Positions 30,487 to 40,765 of a DNA stretch of 64,000 bases are shown here, piece by piece. A program made the position numbers and the translations under genes. Source of the DNA: Ustilago trichophora (lineage: Eukaryota > Basidiomycota > Ustilaginomycetes > Ustilaginales > Ustilaginaceae); NCBI GenBank assembly GCA_900323505.1, contig OOIN01000021.1, forward strand, positions 620,001 to 684,000, given 5' to 3'. The notes below the pieces were generated by a model that did not search any database, was not told where the DNA came from, and was given only the letters and a program-made list of their open reading frames with translations. Position 1 is the first letter of the stretch; each line of letters opens with the position of its first letter.

Positions 30487-31143
30487 TCAATGGTGAGATT
30501 CGTAGTCGCGCTGTTTGACTCGAATGATAAAGTTGAGCAGAACAGCGATGAAGAGGGCGGCGCAGATGAGTGGTGGACCAATGAGATCGTCAAAGTTGCC
30601 TGGATATTTGGTCTTGATGAGAGTGACACGTCGTTGATAGCTGTACAATCCCCATAGCAGAGTCAATACGGCGATACCCGCATAGATGGCACCAAATGCC
30701 TTGATGGAACCTGATGACAGATACTTGTTGTGTTGGCCGGGATGCTGATCATTGTGGTGCTGGAAGAAGGTATCCGAGTTGAAGAGTGCCAGAGCAAACG
30801 AACCGATGAGGATGGAGACGCGCAGCCATGAGATCCAGGTACGCTCGTTGGCAAACCATACTTTGGCCTCGACCTTGCTCTGCGAGACCACCTTTTTGGG
30901 TTTACGAATGCGTGATGAAGAGGCGACGGCACCGTATCCGTTGGAAGCGGAGGCTGTGTTTTGGTTGTTTTGGTTGTTGTGCTCATTTAGCAAGGGCTCT
31001 CGCTCGGCATATTGAGAATCGGTGTTGGCGCCAAATACGCTCTGCAAGGCCACAACAGATCGTCGGTAGGCGTAGGCGAGAGTTCCCTGTTGCGGAGGAT
31101 CCGAGAGCGAGTTGGCCGCTTGGCGTGATGCTTGTGTCGACAT
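30487..31143 (-). CDS. DUF202/VTC1-like membrane protein
   Basis: A 218-aa protein with a ~90-residue hydrophilic N-terminus and a C-terminal three-span DUF202 domain. The family signature is KVEAKVWFANERTWISWLRV (about 90-109), directly before the first span (108-122); further spans lie near 148-166 and 188-206. DUF202 is found in Vtc1 and at the C-terminus of Vtc2-4, subunits of the vacuolar polyphosphate polymerase. Vtc1 itself is only about 130 aa, so the longer N-terminus, with an acidic di-leucine type sequence EREPLL, is unusual and may sort it to the vacuole. It could also be a VTC-independent DUF202 protein. Confidence 0.78.
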   Translation of the reverse strand: MSTQASRQAANSLSDPPQQGTLAYAYRRSVVALQSVFGANTDSQYAEREPLLNEHNNQNNQNTASASNGYGAVASSSRIRKPKKVVSQSKVEAKVWFANERTWISWLRVSILIGSFALALFNSDTFFQHHNDQHPGQHNKYLSSGSIKAFGAIYAGIAVLTLLWGLYSYQRRVTLIKTKYPGNFDDLIGPPLICAALFIAVLLNFIIRVKQRDYESHH

Positions 31144-31505
31144 GATTTCCTACTTGAGCCCAGATGCTTGAGATAATGCAGTGTGAGGTGTAGAGAGCGA
31201 TGGCAGACCGGAAGCTCAGTTCAGAAGGTGAGCTTGTACAGGTGCCACGTCAAGTGGTATAGCGGATGGAGAGGTGTTGGGGGATGTCGACGAGATTTGG
31301 ATCGGCAAAGGAGAAAGGAGAAGAAAGGGAAGGAGACGAAATGGGTCTAAGTTGCAGGATAGGAAGAGCCAGGGAGCGAGCCGATGCGATGCTAGAGCGG
31401 ACAGTGAAATGTTTGTGAGCACAAATAAGCGCAACGTTGCTGCTGCAACGGTTGTTGCCAAACGCTGAAAGCTGCTAGCTCTCTGCAGAGTTAGGGTTGA
31501 AGAGG

Positions 31506-31531
31506 TCTCTCTCTCTCTCTCTCTCTCTCTC
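31506..31531. repeat. (CT)13 microsatellite
   Basis: Uninterrupted CT dinucleotides. Confidence 0.9.
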
Positions 31532-32359
31532 GGTGCTCAAAAATCAAATATATTGCAAGTTGGCGCCCTCCTCTCTCTCTGCAGCTAAAAACCCAACCGC
31601 GGGCTTGTGCAGCGACATGAAGCAAACATGTCTGAACTTTTGTTTCAACGCTGTCTGTCACATCCTTACCAAGAAAGTTGGGGGTCTGATGCGAACAAGC
31701 ATTCTCATATTGAGACGTCTCAATCAAGTATGGTCGTCGTAGTCAGCTCTGACGGCATTCCCGACTGACAAGGAAGCATCAACAAAAGTGAGAACAGATC
31801 GGGGCTATCCGAAAAGTCAAAAGAGCCGAGTTGAGACTCAGATGGAAACGTGCGCATGCTGCAGATTCTGATTCTGATTCTCGTCTAAAATATCGCACGA
31901 GTTCTCGAATTTCATCGCCGATCCAACATACAAATAATATTGCGACCCTTGATCCCGATTGAATGTCTTCGCACGCGACGAGAATGATGCAACAAGAAGG
32001 CTTCTGCGGCAGTGGCTCAGTGGAATGCTGTGGTGAGAAAGACTGGTCGTCATTGGTAGCTCAAGCTGGGTAGCACAAACGGAAGACTACACTTTTGCAA
32101 CACACACAGAATAGCATGTCCCCATTGTCACGATTGGTACAAAGCTTGTCACCCCTCTCCTTGCTTGCTTCAATGCTCGCCCTTTGTTCACTCGAGGAAT
32201 GTGTCTGGTAGAACAGAAAAAAAGCGTGCAGAAATGTTTAACAGCGGTAAAGGGGCTGTCAGGAATACTGTACATACTCTTTTGACTGCAGCGTACAGAC
32301 GTGCAAAAGGGCGAACAGGCCAATTCACAAAGCGCTCTGCTGCTGTGCTGTGCACTCGG

Positions 32360-32431
<72 letters not shown>
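32360..32431. repeat. Poly(A) homopolymer, about 72 bases
   Basis: An uninterrupted A run about 350 bp upstream of the KH gene start, much longer than other A/T runs here apart from the 43-T tract at 22246. Confidence 0.9.
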
Positions 32432-32433
<2 letters not shown>

Positions 32434-32782
32434 GGAATTTTCGCAACTTTTTTTCGTGTCATGGTGAGCCACTCATCTTCATCTTCTTCTTCATCACCAC
32501 CACACCACATCATCATCATCTTCACCACCTCCATCTTCCTTACCGACACCCTCTTCGTCACCCTCCGTCTCGATAAACACCTCTTCATCTAAACTTCTTC
32601 TTCCGCCTTTCTTCCTTCGCTGCTCGCCACCCCATCACCAAAAGGATCTTTCACCTCGCAGTTCCTCTTGCTTCACATCCCACCTTTTCATCTTTCCACC
32701 TCCTTTTTCCTACACGCTCCTCCTCCTCTTCTTCTTCGCACCTCACTCTATCATCCCGCACCTCACCTCTTTTCTTCAAAAT

Positions 32783-34224
32783 GTCCGCCGCTTCCGTTGC
32801 TGGTATGTAGCACAATACTCCCTTCTCGTGTCACGCATCCTCAACTTCCTTGATACAGTTCGTACTCACCATTCTCTCTACCACTCTCTCTCTTTTAAAC
32901 CGTCATAGAGACCAAGCCCGAGGCTGTCGCCACCGACGCCCCTGCCGCCACCTCCCCCGCCCCCGCTGCTGCCGATGCTTCCCCCGTCGCTGGCGACGAC
33001 AACCTCGAGGGCGCCAACCTTGACCCCAACGCCACTCTCCTCGTCCGTGCCCTCGTCTCCACCAAGGAGGCCGGTATCATCATTGGCAAGGGCGGTGCCA
33101 ACGTCGCAGAGCTCCGTGAGCAGACTGGCGTCAAGGCCGGTGTCTCCAAGGTCGTCCCCGGCGTTCACGACCGTGTCCTCTCCGTCACCGGTACCCTGGT
33201 CGGTATCTCGGACGCTTTCGCCCTCATCGCCAAGACCATCCTCGAAAACCCCCTCAACGCTCCCGTACAGGCTGACGGATCCCCCGCCGAGGCCACTGCT
33301 CAGTCCACCTCGGTCCGTCTCCTCATCTCCCACAACCTCATGGGTACCGTCATCGGTCGCCAGGGTCTCAAGATCAAGCACATCCAGGACCTTTCGGGTG
33401 CCCGCATGGTCGCCTCCAAGGAGATGCTCCCCCAGTCCACCGAGCGTGTCGTCGAGGTCCAGGGCTCCGTCGAAGCTATCCGTGTCGCTATCCACGAGAT
33501 CGCAAAGTGCCTCGCCGAGGACTGGGACCGATCCCAGAACGTTGTTCTCTACCAGCCCGGTCACGGTGAGGGTCCCGGTATCCTCGCCGCTGGTGGCATG
33601 GGTGGTCTCCAGCAGCAGGGCTCGCGTCGCCAGGGCGGCCCCGCTTACCTTGCCGGTGCCATGGCCAACATGAACCTCAACTCTTCCAACAACAACAACA
33701 ACAACAACAACAACAACGGTGCCTTCCAGCAGCAGTCGCAGCAGTCGCAGCAGTCCAACCGTCGCGAGGGTGGAAACAACTCTCGCCGCACCGACCCCAA
33801 CGCCGTCGTCACCCCCGGTGGAGGCCTCGTCGCTGGTGCCACCGCCAACTCTGCCAACGCTGGCGAGCCCAACGCTTCCGCTCCCCCTCTCGTTGACGCT
33901 GCCAACCTTCGCACCCAGAACATCTCGATCCCCAGCGACATGGTCGGATGCATCATCGGCAAGGGTGGTTCCAAGATCACCGAGATCCGCCGATTGAGCG
34001 GCTCCAGGATCTCCATCGCCAAGGTCCCCCACGACGAGACCGGTGAGAGGATGTTCACCATCCAGGGCACTCCCGAGGCCAACGAAAAGGCCCTCTTCTT
34101 GCTCTACAACCAGCTCGAGACCGAGAAGGAGCGTCGTCAGAAGCAGACCAACGCCGGCGCCGCCAACGGTGCCGCCGACGACGATACCCAGCCTGCTACC
34201 GCCGCCGCTGCCACCTCTGCCTGA
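32783..34224 (+). CDS. Triple KH-domain RNA-binding protein (PCBP/Pbp2/Rnc1-like)
   Basis: Two exons: a 22-nt first exon (32783-32804, MSAASVA plus one base) and 32909-34224, with a 104-bp intron (GTATGT..CATAG). The joined product is 445 aa. KH1 (about 50-118) has the GXXG loop GKGG, KH2 (about 141-208) has GRQG and KH3 (about 343-415) has GKGG, so all three look able to bind RNA. Between KH2 and KH3 is a low-complexity Asn/Gln region. The order and spacing fit the poly(C)-binding family (yeast Pbp2, fission yeast Rnc1, human PCBPs), which regulate mRNA stability and translation. Codon use is extremely C-ending, which suggests high expression and also explains a long open antisense frame. 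The next in-frame ATG is at 33340 inside KH2, so the spliced start is needed for KH1. Confidence 0.92.
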
Positions 34225-34854
34225 GCGTCCTTTCATCCACTCACCACGATAGGATCCGGTCAACAATGTCGTTGCGCATATGACAGAGGTCGGATCCTGA
34301 TCCCCCCCCCAAAAAATCTCTCTTCCGCATATAACAAGGGATGATTGCCCTAAACAACTTTGTTCTTTCGTTTCTTGTTTCCCCCACGCTACCTTCTCCT
34401 TTCCTTTGGGCTTCAAGTGGTCGTTTGAGAAATCGCAATGAAACAGATCAAACTGCAACATCAACAGCAACAGCTACAGCAGCTGCTTTGCGTTCCTTTG
34501 CTTTGTTTCACCGCCGTGCAAACTATGTCTGTGCCTGGCTTCCAGTTCGATCAGGGTTCTCTGCGCTACATCTGTCGCTGTTTTTGTGAGCACGAACAAG
34601 AATGAACCAACAAGAGAAGGGGAGTAAGGTCAACAGAGTGGATTGTACAATGTCGAAGACGGGTTTGTCCACACCTTTAGCACCAATTGAATATCTGGCT
34701 GGGAATCGTCAATTCGGAACTCGGACATAGCGCACGCACTGAACCTCCAAAGTGGAGGCGTATACTGTACACCCCTTCTTACCCATACTTGGGCTCTTCT
34801 TTCCGCCTACCTCTCAACCTTACCTATCTTCCTCGTCGATCAATCTTTCCAAAG
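34225..34854. other. Intergenic region
   Basis: 3' flank of the KH gene and 5' flank of the RCC1-repeat gene, with TACTGTA at 34763. The upstream in-frame ATG at 34687 opens a frame through part of it that I treat as leader. Confidence 0.45.
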
Positions 34855-36702
34855 ATGCGCTCAATACGACCGGGATCCTCACTCCCGACCTTTCTTGCAC
34901 AGCATCCCATACGAAAACGAACGATAAACACCACCCGCGTCCTCCCGCATCAACACATCCTCTACCTCGGCAATGTTCTGGGCTATACATCCGTCGACCG
35001 GCTCTCCAAGCTCCCGCGTGCCTGGCTCGACAGTGTCGGTGTATCGACCGATGTAGATCACGGATTGCGATGGACAGGTGCTTCGGGTGGTCCTGGTCAT
35101 GCTTTGTTAAGCTATACGCTGCTAGATGCGCCATTGGATCCCAGTTGGAGGATGCCCCGTGTATCCAGCGAGGAAGTCGCTACAACCTCGTCTTCAGGTC
35201 AAAATGCCGCAAGAGAGGGTGAAATTGGGCGAAAAGAGGAGGGAGCGGAGGAGGAGCAGGCGACGGTGTTGGAAGATCAAGCCGGGAAAAGGGCCACAAG
35301 TGCACAGCCGAGTAAAGTTTTCGCTCTGGGGAGGAATACACATGCACAGCTGGGGTTGGGGTTTTCGTCACAAGAAGCAACGAGGGGGATGGTCACCGGT
35401 GTGATGGAGGGCAAAGGTGGAGTACAAATCATCAGCGCTGGAAACGGATTCAGTCATGTCGTCACTTCCACCCCTGCCTCCCCCTTCGAAAGCGAGGCAG
35501 AGCAAAGTAAAGTCTACGGCTTCGGAAATGATACTTTGGGTCAACTCGGCGCTTCTCCCTCCAACATCACCGCAGAGAGTGCTAGTGAAGATCCTTATGA
35601 TGTCTCGACAAGGCAGTGTGGGTCGGATGCTCCGCAGCTGCGACTCCTTCCATTACCGAAAAGGATCTCAATCCAGCCACAAGGAGATGAATTCGACAGC
35701 GAAGCCGGGTGGAAAGTCGTCTCGATATCGTCTGGTCTCGACCATTCTTTGATGCTTCTCGAACGCACTGTCAACAGCTATCGCATACAGCAGGTCGTAT
35801 CCACGGGTCTCAACACGGATGGTCAACTTGGCCTCACGCCTCCTTCCAAAGCCGATGCGGTACCGATGCTTCCACTCCTCTCGCGCACGTTTCAGCCCGT
35901 ACCCGGGCTTCCCGATATCCCCATGGCGGAAGGTGTCACTTCAGCAGGATTGGCAGGCGTCATCTGTGGAGCGGATACATCTTACGCCTTGACTACAGAG
36001 GGGGATCTTTGGGTATGGGGAAACTCGGAGTACGGACAGAGTTTTGCCGGGATACACGATCGAATCGCCTCGCCTGTGTTTGTGACCAATCCTCTACCCG
36101 ATGCTTACACATCCAACCGCATCTCGTTTGACCCTCGCTCTCCACCTCGTATCCACAAGCTGGTTGCGGGAGGAAGCTTTGCTGCGATCCTCGACACCTC
36201 GGGTCGTGTATGGGTGGTTGGATACGGTCCGCGTGGAGGCTCCGATCCAACGCCTCTAGCTTCTCCTGAAGAATGGGCGCAATTGTCGCTAGTCTCAGGC
36301 TTCCCCCCAAACCCAGACACGGTGGTAGAAAACCTCTTTTGCGGTTTAGAATATCTCGTCGCAGTAACCCGATCCGCAAAGGAGAACAACAAGGTGCAGG
36401 TGTGGATATGGGGTATCTCCCCACGAAGTATCTCCACCTTGCCTGTCCCCAACCCAACCCAGGTCCCTTTTACCTTGCCAAAGACTCCCAGGCAAAAATG
36501 GCTCGACGAAAATCCTCGACTCAAAGAGGACCTCGTACACAAAAACGAGGTTGAAGAGGAAAAAGAGCCAAAAGTCAGCGTCACAGCGGCGGCCTGCACA
36601 AGAGATCACCTATTGGTGGTTATAGACGATGGAATGGGTAAAGATGTTTGGGCTGAATGCGTTGCTCCGCCCAAGGGCAAGGGGACAGATGTCACTATTT
36701 AG
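34855..36702 (+). CDS. RCC1-repeat beta-propeller protein, probably mitochondrial (RCC1L-like)
   Basis: A 615-aa protein counted from the ATG at 34855, which gives MRSIRPGSSLPTFLAQHPIR, a basic, acid-free mitochondrial-type presequence. An ATG at 34687 would add 56 residues. RCC1 repeats are visible as GxN/GxxxxGQLG blocks: VFALGRNTHAQLGLGF, VYGFGNDTLGQLG, VVSTGLNTDGQLGL, LWVWGNSEYGQSF and VWVVGYGPRG, each followed by a hydrophobic 'G..H..' strand such as ISSGLDHSLMLL. This is a seven-bladed propeller. Mitochondrial RCC1-like proteins act in mitoribosome or inner-membrane assembly; the nuclear Ran exchange factor is less likely given the presequence. The exact partner is unknown. Confidence 0.78.
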   Translation: MRSIRPGSSLPTFLAQHPIRKRTINTTRVLPHQHILYLGNVLGYTSVDRLSKLPRAWLDSVGVSTDVDHGLRWTGASGGPGHALLSYTLLDAPLDPSWRMPRVSSEEVATTSSSGQNAAREGEIGRKEEGAEEEQATVLEDQAGKRATSAQPSKVFALGRNTHAQLGLGFSSQEATRGMVTGVMEGKGGVQIISAGNGFSHVVTSTPASPFESEAEQSKVYGFGNDTLGQLGASPSNITAESASEDPYDVSTRQCGSDAPQLRLLPLPKRISIQPQGDEFDSEAGWKVVSISSGLDHSLMLLERTVNSYRIQQVVSTGLNTDGQLGLTPPSKADAVPMLPLLSRTFQPVPGLPDIPMAEGVTSAGLAGVICGADTSYALTTEGDLWVWGNSEYGQSFAGIHDRIASPVFVTNPLPDAYTSNRISFDPRSPPRIHKLVAGGSFAAILDTSGRVWVVGYGPRGGSDPTPLASPEEWAQLSLVSGFPPNPDTVVENLFCGLEYLVAVTRSAKENNKVQVWIWGISPRSISTLPVPNPTQVPFTLPKTPRQKWLDENPRLKEDLVHKNEVEEEKEPKVSVTAAACTRDHLLVVIDDGMGKDVWAECVAPPKGKGTDVTI

Positions 36703-36925
36703 ATGCAGCTTTTCGTTCGTATCATTCATTCGTGTGGTTGTGCGATTTGATCTCTACACTAACTACAGGAGCTCTGTTTTTCTTGTTATCTTTTTCTTTG
36801 GTGCGAATGCTCGAAGAGGTTCGAATCTGAAAAAAAAAAAAAAAATGAAACTTGTGTCGTAGGATCAGGAAGCGAGGACGAGTGTTTGATAGCTTCTTAA
36901 TGAGATGTCGTGCCGTCTGGATTCA

Positions 36926-39900
36926 CTAAGACCTCTCGCTGTCGGACGATCCAATCCAATAAGGTTCCGAATCTGCTCCTGAGCCCATGTTGGTGCTTCT
37001 GACAACCACTTCTTTCCGCCACTCTGGTTCGGAAGCGGCAGGGGAACTGCAATCCGAAGCATGCGAGGTTGAACCCAGACTGGGATGGTGGTTATCACGC
37101 TTGTGAGGATGAATCTTGTCGTTTTGCTCGCTGCGGAACTGGCTGCTACCACGAGAAGGAGGGGAGGAGGAAGAGGAGATTTCGGTTCGCACTCGATACT
37201 GAGGGCGAGGAGTTGCGCCACCAGGGGCGCTTGGGCGTTTCTTTGAGAGGATCAAGCTGGACGTGGTGGTGGTTGAGGAGGGTGATGAGATGGGGAAGTT
37301 GGAAGTGCGAGGGGTGCGTGGAGATACTTTTGCGAGATCAACCATCGCCGTGGTCGTCCTTTTGCCTCGCTGAGGCGTTACCAATCCCGCACTCTGCTCA
37401 TCAAACCCTCTCTGAATCTCCTCCTCGGTAGAACCTCGTACATCCTTCATCCACCCACCGTTAACAGCCTCAACCCTCTCCAGCAACTCGTACAGTTCCC
37501 TCTCCTCCTGAATCACCCCATTTAGCCCTTCGATTCTCCTCTCTAGATCTTGCATCCACTCACATCGTTCCCTCCTCGGCCGGTCCGCCTCGTGAAAATA
37601 CCTCTCGTACAGTTGTTTCTCGCCAAACTGGGACCGGATCGTCGTCGACACAGTTGCCACGAGATGGGCATGCAGATCCTGAACCAGGCTGACTGGGATG
37701 CGTTGCGCTTCGCAAGCAACGAAGAGCGAGAAAAAGTTGTAGTCGGCTCGAAGCTCTGCCATCAGTTGGAGAGCGGTGTAGAGCCATGGTTTGGTGAGAG
37801 AGAGGAGCGGGTAGAGGAGGGCTAGTTGGGGCTTGAATGGTAGTTGAGCGATGGAACGTGTGGTACTGCCGGGTGAAGTGGATGTGGTTAGGGTAGCGGG
37901 CCGGATGACGGGGGTTGGGGTGGTGCGTCTGCGAGTTGGGGTAAGAGGAGGCGTATCAGTGGAAGGGCTGAGGGCGGCCTTTCCAGGTTCCAGAGGTGGA
38001 GGAGGAGGAGGAGGAGTCTTGCCCCCACTGCGTGAAGGTGAGGCTGCTGCTGAAGGAGATGCTGCCCCTCCTTGATTCCTCCTCCTCGCCGGAGTCTTAT
38101 TAGCATCCTCAACCAAATCTGACGCACCCGATCTACCCCTTCCTCCCGAACTCTGCGCACCCAAAACAGAAATCGCACTCATCCTCGTCCCCCCTCCTTC
38201 ACCCCCGGTATCGTTCACCATCACCATCCCATGCCTTCTCAATACTTCCACCGTCTTGATCAGATCCGCACCAAAACTCCGATCCCCCATCACCTCCATC
38301 CTCTCCTTCGCCATCAGATTCAACCTGATCGCTGCGAAATTGTGCAGCTCTTCCTCCCTCCACCTGGCATACTCGCTTCCAGCACCCACCACCGCAGCGC
38401 CGCCGTGTGTGGCCTCATCTTCATCCGTATCTCCACCTGCACCTCCATGACCCACAAGCGGATGCGAAAGCACTCGGTTGGCCAGCAATCGCATCTCGGT
38501 CGAAAGCCTAGCTGTCAGATACTCGCCAGCGAGGAAGAGAACGTCAGAGCAGAGTTGACCGTATTTCTCACGTACGTCGGGAGGGATCGAGCGCTGGATG
38601 AGGGAGGTAAGCCTGGTTCTGCAAAAGGTGGAATAGGTGCGGATGAAGGCGTGAAACGTGGTTTGCAGCTCGCGGTGGATTTGAGAGAGATGGGTGGAGA
38701 GAACGATGGACCGGTTGAGGGTCGGGTCGGAGCGGAGGAGGCCGATTAGGTCTGTGATTGTTGTTGGTTTCTTGGAGAGTGAGGATTGTCGGACAAGGAA
38801 GGTGGGGTGTGTTGTGCCGGTGGAAGTGAGGGGAGGTTGAGACATGTCGTTTGGGGCTTCGTGGATCTCTTCTCCAGCTGAATTGGGTCGAGACTGATGG
38901 TCATCGCTGTTGTCTCCAAAAGTGGTCTTCGTGACGCTCGGAATAGGAATGGTCCGGTCCAGAAAGTCAACAAACGACCACGCGCACGGTTTGTACACTG
39001 CTACCAATGCCCCGTCGGCCGCTTCGCTTGCGGTGAAGGGAAGAAAGATTGGAGCCAGAGAACTCAATTCCTGCTTGAGATGCGGAACAAGCTCTTTGCT
39101 CACCGCCACATCCGAGATGCTCAAACTCTTGATAATCGTGTCGAGTACCTTCAAAAGCTGCGTCAAAGTGTCAAAGTCGTTGACGCCTGCTTCAGGTCGT
39201 TGTGCAAATGTATCTGTTTCGAAGCTTGCAGAAACTTCTTTCAAAGGTTGCTGTTGGAAAGGCGGACGAAAGCTGCGACCGAAATTGCTGTCGAATGAGT
39301 CTGATCCCGCTTTGTCCTCAGCGACAGCGACCATGTACTCGGCGGTGAGATCATCCGACAGCTTGGTACAGGCGGCGATGGTGTTCGGAAGAGCTGCACG
39401 GATTTGTTCAAGCAGAAGCTCGCTGAGGTGTTGATAAAGGCTGTCCAAGCCGCAACGAGTCTGCACAAAATCCTGGTTACCATCTTGACCGACCGCACCT
39501 AACATCGCTGCAGTTTTGCGCCAGGGAGTGGAAACATCGTTTGCATTTTCCTGATGGAAGAAACGATCCTCGATCTCGGAGATGCTCTGCAGAGTCTCGT
39601 TTTGAGCAGGGCAGCGAACGACGTGCCAGCCGTGCTTTAGGTAATGATCCCCCTTCGATCCTGTACCGTCGTCAAAGTGCGGAGGAGAAGACTGGTTGAT
39701 GAGCTTTGCCCACTGACGTTCTGCTCCTACGGGGAGGCGATCGGGCATGGTCAAGACCCCGACGGTGCGACTGCCTGTGGGATCGAAGCGTTTGACAAGC
39801 GTAAGAGCGTTCTGATGGCGAATGTCCATAGCAAAAGAGGCGACAAGGACGATGATGACGTTGTCTTGAGAGATGTCGCGGATGATCATATTCTTGATGG

Positions 39901-40765
39901 CGTTGATTTCGGTGGAAGTGCCTTGAGAGATGAGTCCGGGCAGATCGGTGAAGCGCAAAGGCTCGGCGCCGGGTGCGCGGATGGAGAGCGAGAGTCGGGC
40001 GCCGGTAGTGAAGAATGTGGGAAGAAGGGAGTTGGGGCCATCTTCCGCGTCGTCGAGCTCGTCTGCCGTCATGGTCTGGTAGGCAGAGTTGTTGATGATG
40101 GGCAAGGAGGTGGCCGAAATGCTGGAGGGCTTGGAGGCAGCTGGAAGATTGGCCAAGTCGCGAACGGCGAGGGTGGCTCGACGAAGTCGGTCTGCGACGA
40201 GGAAAGGGTCAGTGAGAGCGTCACCAAACTGAACAACGCCACCAGTCATGACACGTTTAGAAGGCGGCGATCCTGTCCTGGACGGAGGTAAGACGAGCGA
40301 GACGCTAGCAGACCAGACATTACCTTCGGCTGCCGTTTCATCGGTTGAAGTGATGACGATGTCAAGGGGTCCCCTCGTACAGGTGCCCTGGGAGCGAGGC
40401 AGAGAGACGCCAGCCAGACACTCGACGAGCGAGCTCTTACCCGTGCTCTGTCCACCGACCAACACCAATCTTGGGATAGTGACAGCTCCTACTCCTCCAA
40501 CACGCTTTCCTCCTCCATCTCCATCTCCATACACTGCTGCAGCAGCAGCTGCTGCCTCTGTGTTCGCGGCGACGTTCGAACGATGATTCTGGCCTTCAGC
40601 AGTCGTGGAGCCGAAGTGACTGGGGCTCTGTGTCGAAGGCGTCGGAAGCGGAGTCGTGAAAGCGTCGACTTGTTGACACAGTATTCCAAGCCGGCGGACG
40701 ATGGCACCATAATCGGCACCTGCTGGGCCGACACCAGCTCGTTGGATCGGTTTAGTTGAGTCCAT
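36926..40765 (-). CDS. Large dynamin-like GTPase with atypical G4 motif
   Basis: A single-exon 1279-aa protein. The dynamin G domain spans about 95-450. G1 is GGQSTGKSS (104-112), close to the dynamin GxQSSGKSS; the switch I Thr lies in GTCTRGPL; G3 is DLPG (274-277); and the G4 position reads TMPD (339-342) where dynamins have TKPD, so the guanine-stacking Lys is replaced by Met. The middle/stalk region and a GED-like helical part continue to about residue 1090 with long Ser/Pro/Thr insertions (about 640-680, 900-1010) and a disordered tail. Classical dynamins and Mx-like proteins are 650-900 aa, so this belongs to the long fungal dynamin-like group. It has no transmembrane span or PH domain that I can see. 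Membrane remodelling is the likely role, with the organelle unknown. Confidence 0.82.
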   Translation of the reverse strand: MDSTKPIQRAGVGPAGADYGAIVRRLGILCQQVDAFTTPLPTPSTQSPSHFGSTTAEGQNHRSNVAANTEAAAAAAAVYGDGDGGGKRVGGVGAVTIPRLVLVGGQSTGKSSLVECLAGVSLPRSQGTCTRGPLDIVITSTDETAAEGNVWSASVSLVLPPSRTGSPPSKRVMTGGVVQFGDALTDPFLVADRLRRATLAVRDLANLPAASKPSSISATSLPIINNSAYQTMTADELDDAEDGPNSLLPTFFTTGARLSLSIRAPGAEPLRFTDLPGLISQGTSTEINAIKNMIIRDISQDNVIIVLVASFAMDIRHQNALTLVKRFDPTGSRTVGVLTMPDRLPVGAERQWAKLINQSSPPHFDDGTGSKGDHYLKHGWHVVRCPAQNETLQSISEIEDRFFHQENANDVSTPWRKTAAMLGAVGQDGNQDFVQTRCGLDSLYQHLSELLLEQIRAALPNTIAACTKLSDDLTAEYMVAVAEDKAGSDSFDSNFGRSFRPPFQQQPLKEVSASFETDTFAQRPEAGVNDFDTLTQLLKVLDTIIKSLSISDVAVSKELVPHLKQELSSLAPIFLPFTASEAADGALVAVYKPCAWSFVDFLDRTIPIPSVTKTTFGDNSDDHQSRPNSAGEEIHEAPNDMSQPPLTSTGTTHPTFLVRQSSLSKKPTTITDLIGLLRSDPTLNRSIVLSTHLSQIHRELQTTFHAFIRTYSTFCRTRLTSLIQRSIPPDVREKYGQLCSDVLFLAGEYLTARLSTEMRLLANRVLSHPLVGHGGAGGDTDEDEATHGGAAVVGAGSEYARWREEELHNFAAIRLNLMAKERMEVMGDRSFGADLIKTVEVLRRHGMVMVNDTGGEGGGTRMSAISVLGAQSSGGRGRSGASDLVEDANKTPARRRNQGGAASPSAAASPSRSGGKTPPPPPPPLEPGKAALSPSTDTPPLTPTRRRTTPTPVIRPATLTTSTSPGSTTRSIAQLPFKPQLALLYPLLSLTKPWLYTALQLMAELRADYNFFSLFVACEAQRIPVSLVQDLHAHLVATVSTTIRSQFGEKQLYERYFHEADRPRRERCEWMQDLERRIEGLNGVIQEERELYELLERVEAVNGGWMKDVRGSTEEEIQRGFDEQSAGLVTPQRGKRTTTAMVDLAKVSPRTPRTSNFPISSPSSTTTTSSLILSKKRPSAPGGATPRPQYRVRTEISSSSSPPSRGSSQFRSEQNDKIHPHKRDNHHPSLGSTSHASDCSSPAASEPEWRKEVVVRSTNMGSGADSEPYWIGSSDSERS

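Larger units (their letters stand above)
31144..32782. other. Divergent intergenic region, 1.6 kb
   Basis: Between the DUF202 gene (minus) and the KH gene (plus). It holds a (CT)13 run at 31506-31531, TACTGTA at 32266, a 72-base poly(A) tract at 32360-32431 and a long TC-rich leader (about 32470-32780) before the KH start. No supported gene. Confidence 0.5.

Noticed and set aside
32878..34470. 530-codon open frame antisense to the KH gene
   Set aside because: It is a shadow of the strongly C-ending codon use of the KH gene, and its Gly/Val-rich translation matches no protein pattern.
36816..36830. GGTTCGAATC sequence resembling a tRNA T-loop
   Set aside because: No acceptor stem, D-arm or anticodon arm can be folded in the preceding ~60 bases.
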